44,572 nt of DNA from CAZKNJ01 sp964554185 (GTDB taxonomy: Bacteria > 4484-113). The translations under genes and the position numbers were made by a program. Shown one piece after another: positions 8,624 through 15,357 of this stretch (positions within the stretch are counted from its first letter, which is position 1; each line of letters begins with the position of its first letter). The notes beneath the pieces are model-generated. The model saw only the letters and a list, made by a program, of their open reading frames with translations, was not told the DNA's origin and ran no database searches. The DNA is taken from the NCBI GenBank assembly GCA_964554185.1, contig CAZKNJ010000016.1:1-44572 (forward strand), given 5' to 3'.

Positions 8624-10750
8624 ATGAAAAAGTTTCCCCTGCTTCTCGTTGTCCTAGCGTTGCTGCTCGCAGTGCCGCTGGTCTCCGCCGCGTCGGTAGA
8701 GTTCTTCCCCCTGCAAGACCTCAAAGTGGGTATGAAAGGAACCGGCCTCACCGTGGTGCGCGGCTCCAACCCCGAGAGCTTTGATGTGGAGATCATTGAC
8801 GTGATGCCACATGAGGGCTTTGACGGCGGCGCGCTGATACTGGCCAAGTTCTCCGGCCCCGTCATTGAGTTCTCCGGCGGCATCGCTGAGGGCTATTCCG
8901 GCAGCCCGGTGTACATCCGCGGAAAGCTGCTGGGGGCAGTGTCCTCCGCCATCCCCTACAGCGACACCCACATCGGCGGCATTACGCCGATTGAGAGCAT
9001 GCTCTCGGCGCTGCCCAACCGCCACCGCGCCGACTACTCCGGCAACACGGTGGTGCCGGAGCCGCGCCGGAAGCTGCAGCTGTACTTCCTGGATTCCTGG
9101 GAAGAAGCGAAGGAACACAACGAGCAGAAGACCGAAGCGCAGCCGATGGCGGCGGTGCCGCTGGTGGCGCCGCTGGTAGCTCGCGGCCTGGGCGCACAAT
9201 CGCTGGAAGCAATAAGGGAGAAGGCTGTGGCCTATCCCTTCCTGGATGTCGTTACTGAGGGCAGCATCGTCCAGCCGCCGCTCAAGCCCGGCCTGTTATT
9301 TGACGCCAAGGGGGCGGAAACGCTGCGTCCGGGCGACGCGGTGGGCGTATCGTTGATGATGGGCGACATCGATCTCTCCGCTATCGGTACCGTCACCTAC
9401 GTCGACTCTATCGGGCAGGTGCTCGCCTTCGGCCACCCATTCATGGGCTCCGGCGAAATCAACATGCCGCTACAGAAATGTTATGTGGCCTACACCCAGA
9501 AGAGCTCCTACCGCCCGTTTAAAATGGGCTACACGGTCGCGCCGGTGGGCACAACCACCCAGGACCGCCCGGCCGCCATCGGCGGGCTGCTCGGACAGGT
9601 TGCCGACACCATCCCGTTCAAGCTCACCGTCAACGACGTGGACAACAAGCGCACCCGCGAGTTCAACGTCAGCCTCGTGCGCGATCCCGACTGGACGGAC
9701 CTGCTTGTCTCGCTGGCCGCCGGCGAAGGCCTGGCGCGCACCATTGACGCCTCTCGCGGCGGAACTATCCGCATTAAGTTCGTGCTCACCGCAGACGGGC
9801 TGGAGGAGCCCATTGAACGCACCAACTACTACTACGACGACTACTTCCCAACCTCTATCCTCTGGGAAGAGCTGCTTCCCCTGGCTTCGCTGCTCACTAA
9901 CAACATCTATGGGGAAGCCAAGCTGAAGGACATCAGTGTCACCATAGACTTCACGCGCAACCGTGTGAACGCCTCCATTGAAAAGGCCAAGCTGTTGCTG
10001 CCCGGCGAAACCGACAAGCCCGAGCCCAAGGACGCTGCCGCCGCGGAGGAAGCCGCTGCACCGGCCGCCAATGCTGCGCAGGCTGAAGTGCCGACGGCAA
10101 ATGGCGAAGGAGCCCCGCCTGAAGACGGCAACGAAGGCAATGGCAGCGCCGAGTACCGCCTGCAGGAGAATGTGCCGCCTATGCCGGCGATGCCCCCAAG
10201 CGAAGAGGCCGGGCCGATGCCCGCCAAGCCCAAGACCGTCCGCCCCGGCGACGCCCTGCGCATCAAAGTAACGGTGCGCCCCTACCGTGAAGAGCCGGTG
10301 GTGCAGACCATCCACTTCACCCTGCCGGAGGACTTCCCCGTGGGGCCGACTTCCATCATCGTGCACGGCGGCGGAATGCTCCTGTCCATCTACAACGAGT
10401 TCGGCGGCCGCGGCCGCTCGCTCTTCGGCGGCGGCTCCTTTGTCAATGTGCCGCGCGAAATGCGCAGCCTGAACCAGATAATGGAGCGCGCCCTCTCCAC
10501 TCCGCTCAACAACGAAGTGGTAATTACCATAATGAAGCCGGAAGTGCCGCCGCAGAACAACAGCGGCGAGTCCACCGAAGATGAAGTGCCGGACCTCGAG
10601 TTCCGCGTGAGCCTGCCCACCGACTGGGTCATCTATGACCAGCAGATGATACCGATAATGGTCGCGGCCAAGGACAAGGGCAAAGACAGCGCGCAACAGC
10701 AGGCTCTGATGATGACCGAGGACGAGGAACTGGCGGAAACGGTGGGCTAG
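8624..10750 (+). CDS. Exported SpoIVB-type peptidase S55 domain protein
   Basis: Signal peptide at residues 1-22 (MKKFPLLLVVLALLLAVPLVSA). The S55 landmarks are GYSGSPVYIRGKLLGAV (Ser motif, residues 90-106) and VLAFGHPFMGSGE (His271). In Bacillus SpoIVB the His precedes the Ser motif; here the Ser motif comes first, as in a set of non-sporulating homologues, so the order looks permuted. A Pro/Ala/Glu-rich low-complexity linker (about 460-545) leads to a C-terminal beta-rich domain containing PRPGDALRIKVTVRPYREEP-like sequence. ATG 8624 is preferred over GTG 8615 because CGGAG then lies 8 nt upstream and the signal peptide begins there. The protein probably acts in the periplasm; its substrate is unknown. 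It sits directly after the pilin genes but has its own promoter. Confidence 0.85.
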   Translation: MKKFPLLLVVLALLLAVPLVSAASVEFFPLQDLKVGMKGTGLTVVRGSNPESFDVEIIDVMPHEGFDGGALILAKFSGPVIEFSGGIAEGYSGSPVYIRGKLLGAVSSAIPYSDTHIGGITPIESMLSALPNRHRADYSGNTVVPEPRRKLQLYFLDSWEEAKEHNEQKTEAQPMAAVPLVAPLVARGLGAQSLEAIREKAVAYPFLDVVTEGSIVQPPLKPGLLFDAKGAETLRPGDAVGVSLMMGDIDLSAIGTVTYVDSIGQVLAFGHPFMGSGEINMPLQKCYVAYTQKSSYRPFKMGYTVAPVGTTTQDRPAAIGGLLGQVADTIPFKLTVNDVDNKRTREFNVSLVRDPDWTDLLVSLAAGEGLARTIDASRGGTIRIKFVLTADGLEEPIERTNYYYDDYFPTSILWEELLPLASLLTNNIYGEAKLKDISVTIDFTRNRVNASIEKAKLLLPGETDKPEPKDAAAAEEAAAPAANAAQAEVPTANGEGAPPEDGNEGNGSAEYRLQENVPPMPAMPPSEEAGPMPAKPKTVRPGDALRIKVTVRPYREEPVVQTIHFTLPEDFPVGPTSIIVHGGGMLLSIYNEFGGRGRSLFGGGSFVNVPREMRSLNQIMERALSTPLNNEVVITIMKPEVPPQNNSGESTEDEVPDLEFRVSLPTDWVIYDQQMIPIMVAAKDKGKDSAQQQALMMTEDEELAETVG

Positions 10751-10783
10751 AGGTTCTTGATTTCCTTGGGGAGTTTGCCGCCT

Positions 10784-11608
10784 TCAGGCGTAGGGAAAGG
10801 GCTTGCGCCCCGCCATCAGGTCGTAGAGCTGCTTCTGCTTCACGAGCGACTCCGGGCGCAGCACTGCCGTGATGATGTCCGGCTCGGCGTCGGGCAACTC
10901 CGCGAGTGTCTCGCAGTCCGGATCCGCTACCAGGCTCATCCGGTAGGCGCGGCCCTCGGCATCTGTTCCCCCGTGGTTCACTCCCGCGAAGAAGCACTGC
11001 GTCTCCTGCGCCCGCGCCATATAGAGGTGGTGCCAGTGCTTGAGGCGAGTGTCGGGCCAGCACGACGGCAGCACCTGCAGGTGGCAGCCCATCAGCGCGT
11101 AGTTGAGGAACATCTCCGCAAAGCGCAGATCGTAGCAGATGGCGAACCCCAGCTTCCAGCCCGCCACCTCGGCGGTGAACAGCTTCTCGCCGGGCGTGAA
11201 GTGCAGGTGTTCGTCAAACAACCGGATGAGGTGGACCTTGTCGTAAGTCCCCACCACGCTGCCTTCGGGGCTAAGCAAGTGCAGGCGGTTGCGGAAGCAG
11301 TCCCCGTCCCGCACCATCAGGCTGCCCAGCAACACGTGCGTCCGCCGCTCCCGCGCGATCTCGGCGAACGGCGCGATGAACTCCATCTCCTCGCCGCCCT
11401 GAAGCTGGCGGATGAGGTCGTAATGGTAGTAGAGGTTGGACGCCTCCGGCGTGACAATGAGATCGTATTCCTCGTCGGGCAGCGCGGCGAACATATCCAG
11501 CAGTTCGCGCTGGTTCTCATGCCAGTCGCGGGAGAACAAGCGTGCCTGAATCCCGCAGAACCTGAAGTCCCGCTCCGGCGGTTTCCATTCAGCTATGACG
11601 AATTCCAT
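10784..11608 (-). CDS. Carbon-nitrogen hydrolase (nitrilase superfamily, Nit2/omega-amidase-like)
   Basis: Cytoplasmic amidase with the Glu-Lys-Cys triad: E55 in TPEASN, K124 in TYDKVHL and C158 in AICYDLRFAE. The KVHL...GEKLF...ICYDLRF pattern is most like Nit2/omega-amidases and YafV-type enzymes, which hydrolyse alpha-keto acid amides. The exact substrate cannot be assigned. The 274-residue length is normal. An AAGGTGG ribosome site lies about 9 nt before the ATG. It lies 47 nt downstream of the acetyl-CoA-synthase-like gene on the same strand and may be the last gene of the argS operon. It converges on the S55 peptidase gene with 33 nt between the stops and no obvious terminator. Confidence 0.9.
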   Translation of the reverse strand: MEFVIAEWKPPERDFRFCGIQARLFSRDWHENQRELLDMFAALPDEEYDLIVTPEASNLYYHYDLIRQLQGGEEMEFIAPFAEIARERRTHVLLGSLMVRDGDCFRNRLHLLSPEGSVVGTYDKVHLIRLFDEHLHFTPGEKLFTAEVAGWKLGFAICYDLRFAEMFLNYALMGCHLQVLPSCWPDTRLKHWHHLYMARAQETQCFFAGVNHGGTDAEGRAYRMSLVADPDCETLAELPDAEPDIITAVLRPESLVKQKQLYDLMAGRKPFPYA

Positions 11609-11655
11609 AGGTCATGCCACCTTGCACATCGGGGATAATGCGCCACGCTCCGCGC

Positions 11656-13410
11656 TCAGACGCGGAAGCCGCGCTCGCGTAGGAAGGACCGCAGCGAGGT
11701 CGTGCTGTTGCATTCCCGTTCGGTTGCGATGTAAGTGAACTTCTGCAGGCCCAGCCGCTCCTTGAGCAGGCTGGGCATCCACACGACCCGCTTGAGCCCG
11801 CCTTCGCTGGACAGAAACTCGCGGCTTCGGATGTAGTTGTCGGATACTCCCATCACCCCGTCAACCTGGCGGCCCGCCACCTCTCCCAGCAATCCCATGA
11901 ACGTCCGGCGGTCGGGGGCATAACCGTCGTAGTCGCCGCAGACGATGATGATGCCTTCCGCCGCGTCGCTGTAGTACGCCAGGTTCTGGGCATAAGCCGT
12001 GACTGGCGGCGGGCAGTCCGTCAGGCTCTGCAGGTTGACCTGCTCAATGCCGCCGCCGCTCAGAATGCGAACGAATTTGGCCACGCCACTGTACAGCACC
12101 TTCTGCTTGTCCGTCAGCTCCCCGCGCTTGATGGAAAACTGCTCCAGTGAGTCGGTGAACAGCGCGCGGGCGCGTATAGCGTCGTAGGTCAGTTCGCACT
12201 GCGGAGGATGCAGCACGGAGACAATGCAGAAGCCGTTGCGCGAGTACCGCTGGCAGTGGGTGCAGGCGAACAGCGGGCCATCAAAGTCCCCGCGCTTCTC
12301 CAGCGCCTGCCGCCGTTCCTCCTTATAGGCCGCCACCGTGGGCTTCAGGCTCTGCAGCCGCAGGCTGTCCAGCACCAGCTTCACCGACACCTGCGTCAGG
12401 TCAAACCGCTCTTTGATGCAGCGGTACACTTCCTGGCCCACTTCCTCCGGCTCCCTCTCCCGTCCCAGCACCACCAGCCGCACAAACTCGCCGGTGACCA
12501 GCCGCAGCCATGGGTGCTTCCCCAGCATCTTCGCCAGCTCGCTCTCAATGTACGCGGTCAGCGTCATGTCCACGTCGGTGTCGCTGAGGTCAATAATGAG
12601 GCCGACCTCGTCCTCCATCTTGCCGCGGACTTCCACGCCGTCAATCCCGCCCATAGCGCGAACCACAAAGAACGAGGAGTAGCCGCCGCCGTACTCGTGG
12701 CGGTCTTCCGTACGCGGGCGCCGCTCCGCCCCGTCGTCTTTTACGACCTCCTCCACCTGGACCGTCGGCAGCAGGCGCTTGAACTTCTCAAACAGGTCGT
12801 CCAAGCCGGCAATCTGGTTGTAGTTGAATTGCTCCCCCAGCGCAATGCGCGAGAAGATGGGGATGTTCAGGTGGTGCAGCACGCGCAGCAGCTTCTGGGT
12901 GAACTCGTCCAGCGGCTCGGTGACCACCACCGCCCCCATCAGCCGCGAACGCAGCAGGCTCACCAGCGAGAACAGGTCCTGTTCCTTCCACAGGAAGAAG
13001 TTGTGCGCGTAGCGGAGGACGTTCTGCACGAAGGGCACCACTTCCGCCGGATCCTCCGACTGCGACATGTGCAAGCCGTAAAACTCGTAGCGCTCCAGCT
13101 CCTTGGTGGGATTGAGGAAATGCACGAAGGTCGTGACCGGCGGGTTGCGCCGGAAAAGCATGAAGAAATCGTGCCAGTCGGTACCCCCGCTGAAAAGCGA
13201 GGCGAAGTTGCTGAGCTCCATCAAGCTCAGGAGTATCAGCGGGTTGCGGTCATACGCCGCCTGCACTTCCTCCGGCGGGCGCGCCAGCAGCTTGGTGGCG
13301 TCAAACAGCATCCGGTTGATGATCAGCTCCGGCTCGTCCAGCTTCACCGAAAAGCCCTGCAAGCTGCGGGCCAGCCGGTAAACGCTGAATGTCTTCTGGG
13401 TGATGACCAT
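11656..13410 (-). CDS. Divergent acetyl-CoA-synthase (ACS/CdhC)-like iron-sulfur protein lacking the Ni-site CGC motif
   Basis: 584 residues from an ATG that overlaps the argS stop (TGATG at 13412-13408), so it is probably translationally coupled. The frame is open upstream into argS, but that part is out-of-frame argS sequence. The C-terminal half resembles the acetyl-CoA synthase catalytic domain. Cysteines 383, 386, 395 and 405 are spaced C-x2-C-x8-C-x9-C, exactly as the [4Fe-4S] ligands C506/C509/C518/C528 of Moorella ACS. SSEGGLKRVVWMPSLLKE (534-551) matches the ACS block EGGLGRIVWMP. The segment WLRLVTGEFVRLVV ... FDLTQVSVKL resembles the preceding ACS domain. At the ACS Ni motif Cys-Gly-Cys, this protein has C466-P467-P468. 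Without the second Cys and the backbone amides, the Ni-Ni site should be absent, so classic acetyl-CoA synthesis is unlikely. No CODH, corrinoid or methyltransferase genes are nearby. Function unknown. Confidence 0.85.
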   Translation of the reverse strand: MVITQKTFSVYRLARSLQGFSVKLDEPELIINRMLFDATKLLARPPEEVQAAYDRNPLILLSLMELSNFASLFSGGTDWHDFFMLFRRNPPVTTFVHFLNPTKELERYEFYGLHMSQSEDPAEVVPFVQNVLRYAHNFFLWKEQDLFSLVSLLRSRLMGAVVVTEPLDEFTQKLLRVLHHLNIPIFSRIALGEQFNYNQIAGLDDLFEKFKRLLPTVQVEEVVKDDGAERRPRTEDRHEYGGGYSSFFVVRAMGGIDGVEVRGKMEDEVGLIIDLSDTDVDMTLTAYIESELAKMLGKHPWLRLVTGEFVRLVVLGREREPEEVGQEVYRCIKERFDLTQVSVKLVLDSLRLQSLKPTVAAYKEERRQALEKRGDFDGPLFACTHCQRYSRNGFCIVSVLHPPQCELTYDAIRARALFTDSLEQFSIKRGELTDKQKVLYSGVAKFVRILSGGGIEQVNLQSLTDCPPPVTAYAQNLAYYSDAAEGIIIVCGDYDGYAPDRRTFMGLLGEVAGRQVDGVMGVSDNYIRSREFLSSEGGLKRVVWMPSLLKERLGLQKFTYIATERECNSTTSLRSFLRERGFRV

Positions 13411-15245
13411 CACATTTCCTGCGGCAGCGGAATGCCCAGCAGCTTTGCGCCGGAACTCAGCACCGTGTTGAACCCGTGCGTCAGCGACTGGCGGAAGAAG
13501 CGCGTGTCCTCCGCCGCCTTGAGCACCGGGCACTCCTGGTAGAAGTCGGTGAAGGCGCGCGTCAGATCGTACATGTAGTTGGCGATAACATTGGGCGCGT
13601 TGAGCTCCAGCGCCTGCGCCACCCGGTCGGGATACTGCTCCAGCACGCGGCAAAGCTCCGCTTCCTCCTTCTCCGGCGCCACCTCCTGCGCCGCCAGGCG
13701 CACCGCGTCCGGCGCGAAACCCACAAGCAGCTTGTTGCTGCGGGCGTAGGCGTACTGCAGATACGGGCCCGCGTTGCCGTCAAACGAAAGCGCCTGCGCC
13801 CAGTCAAAGATGATAGTCTTGCCCGAATCCACCCGCAGGAAGGCGTACTTCACCGCGCCTTCGGCCACCTGCCGCGCGACGCCCTCGGGGTCGGCGCTAA
13901 GCCCGCGTTCGCGCGCCAGCGCCAGCGCCTGCGCCTCGGCTTCCTCCCGGAAGCGCGCAAACGGGATGACCGTCCCCTCCCGGCTGCTCATCTTGCCGCC
14001 GGCAAGCTGCACCAGCTCATAGGTGATATGGCGGCACTTCCGCGCCTCCTCGAAGCCCCAGAGCTCCAGTATCTTGAATATCTGCGCGAAGTACAGCAAC
14101 TGCTCGCTGCCGACGACATACAGCGACCGGTCCACGCCGTACTCCTCAAACTTCATTTTCGCCAGCGCCAGCTCCTTGGTCTGGTAGAGCGTCGTGCCAT
14201 CGCTGCGGCGAATCACCATCTTCCACAGCTCCGGCGTGTCAAACCGCTCGAAGTCTATAACCACCGCGCCGGCGTATTCGCCCTCGGTTTCCACCGCCGC
14301 GATGCCGTGCGCCAGCAAATCGTCCACTATCGCGTCCCCGCGCCGCTCAACTTCACTCTCGAAGAACTCCACATCAAACCGTACTCCCAGCCGCTCGTAA
14401 ATGCGGTGGAACTCCGCCAGGTCCTCCTCCCGCGTCTGCCGCCAGAGCTGATGCATCCGGGTGGACGGGTCGCCCAGGTCGCGCAGTATCTCCCGCACCT
14501 CGCGCTCAGCCTGCTCGCGGATGGCCGCAGCTTCCTCACCACCGTTCTTGCCGGTGAGCAGCCGCTCTGTGCGCGCGTAAACGCTCATCTCGCCGGACAG
14601 CCCCAGCAGCTCCTCCGCCTTTTCCAGCAGCTCCGGGTGCGTCATGCCCCAGAGCGTCTTGGCCACGTGTATCCCGTGGTCGCCATAGTAGTTGGCGCGG
14701 ATGACCTCAAAGCCGCCGAACTCGTAGATGTTGGCCAGCGCGTTCCCCAGCAGCACATTGCGCAGGTGCCCGACGTGGAACTCCTTGTGGGTGTTGGGCT
14801 GGGAGAACTCCACCATCACGCGCTCAGCCTTCGGCTCTCCCCCCCCGTAATCTTCCTCTGCTCCGATAATCTCCGCCAGCACCGCCCGCGCCGACGCCCC
14901 CGCGTCCAGATACACATTCACATACCCGCCTTCGGCTTCCACCCGTGCCACCACCGGCGGCAAGCCACTGCCCGCCGCGTCCGCGATGCGCTCGGCAAAA
15001 CCCGCCGCCAGCTCCGCGGTGCGCTCCTTCAGCGCCTGTTTGGCGGCCTTCTTGCCCAGCTCGGCTTCCAGGCGGGTGGCTTCCGGGGCCAGTTCCTGCG
15101 CCGCCAGCTCCTGCGCGACGGTGGTAGTGAACCCCCACTCCCGGGGCGGGGCGATGCGCCGTAGCGTAGGCTCTATCGCACGCACGCCCGCGCGCGCGAG
15201 CGCCTCACGCAGCAAATGGGCGATCTGGCCTTCAAATCCGGGCAT
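13410..15245 (-). CDS. argS: Arginyl-tRNA synthetase
   Basis: Class I synthetase that charges tRNA-Arg. The N-terminal additional domain is followed by the HIGH-like HVGHLRN (157-163), ANYYGDHGIHVAK, and the KMSK-like KMSSREGT (about 417). The C-terminal anticodon-binding domain ends YQECPVLKA ... LGIPLPQEM. Length (611) is normal for bacterial ArgRS. The start at 15245 is supported by a TTGTCT-N17-AATAAT promoter that places +1 one base before the ATG, a leaderless arrangement. Its stop TGA overlaps the next gene's ATG by one base. Two tRNA-Arg genes lie within 5 kb on the other strand, which may be coincidence. Confidence 0.97.
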   Translation of the reverse strand: MPGFEGQIAHLLREALARAGVRAIEPTLRRIAPPREWGFTTTVAQELAAQELAPEATRLEAELGKKAAKQALKERTAELAAGFAERIADAAGSGLPPVVARVEAEGGYVNVYLDAGASARAVLAEIIGAEEDYGGGEPKAERVMVEFSQPNTHKEFHVGHLRNVLLGNALANIYEFGGFEVIRANYYGDHGIHVAKTLWGMTHPELLEKAEELLGLSGEMSVYARTERLLTGKNGGEEAAAIREQAEREVREILRDLGDPSTRMHQLWRQTREEDLAEFHRIYERLGVRFDVEFFESEVERRGDAIVDDLLAHGIAAVETEGEYAGAVVIDFERFDTPELWKMVIRRSDGTTLYQTKELALAKMKFEEYGVDRSLYVVGSEQLLYFAQIFKILELWGFEEARKCRHITYELVQLAGGKMSSREGTVIPFARFREEAEAQALALARERGLSADPEGVARQVAEGAVKYAFLRVDSGKTIIFDWAQALSFDGNAGPYLQYAYARSNKLLVGFAPDAVRLAAQEVAPEKEEAELCRVLEQYPDRVAQALELNAPNVIANYMYDLTRAFTDFYQECPVLKAAEDTRFFRQSLTHGFNTVLSSGAKLLGIPLPQEM

Positions 15246-15252
15246 CCGCTTG

Positions 15253-15281
15253 ATTATTGACCATAATCAGCCATAAGACAA
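15253..15281 (-). promoter_or_regulatory. argS promoter, leaderless geometry
   Basis: On the minus strand TTGTCT (15281-15276), 17-bp spacer, AATAAT (15258-15253). The expected start of transcription is 15246, one base before the argS ATG. Confidence 0.65.
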
Positions 15282-15318
15282 GGAAGCCCCGGGGAAACCG
15301 CCTTTGAACCCCGCTCTA

Positions 15319-15327
15319 TGCTAAAAT
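15319..15327 (+). promoter_or_regulatory. Extended -10 promoter of the primase/helicase-like gene
   Basis: TG-C-TAAAAT. The predicted transcript begins near 15334, giving a leader of about 24 nt with AAGGCG before the GTG at 15358. It diverges from the argS promoter. Confidence 0.5.
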
Positions 15328-15357
15328 CATAGTTCACGTGGATCAAGGCGAACTACG

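Noticed and set aside
9470..10696. 408-residue open frame antisense to the S55 peptidase gene
   Set aside because: Shadow composition; the sense gene has signal peptide and family motifs.
13411..13653. 81-residue N-terminal extension of the ACS-like protein
   Set aside because: It lies wholly inside argS in another frame and reads as Arg/Gly/Ala-rich shadow; the TGATG overlap gives a better start.
13476..15164. 562-residue open frame antisense to argS
   Set aside because: Arg/His/Leu-rich shadow translation; argS on the other strand is certain.
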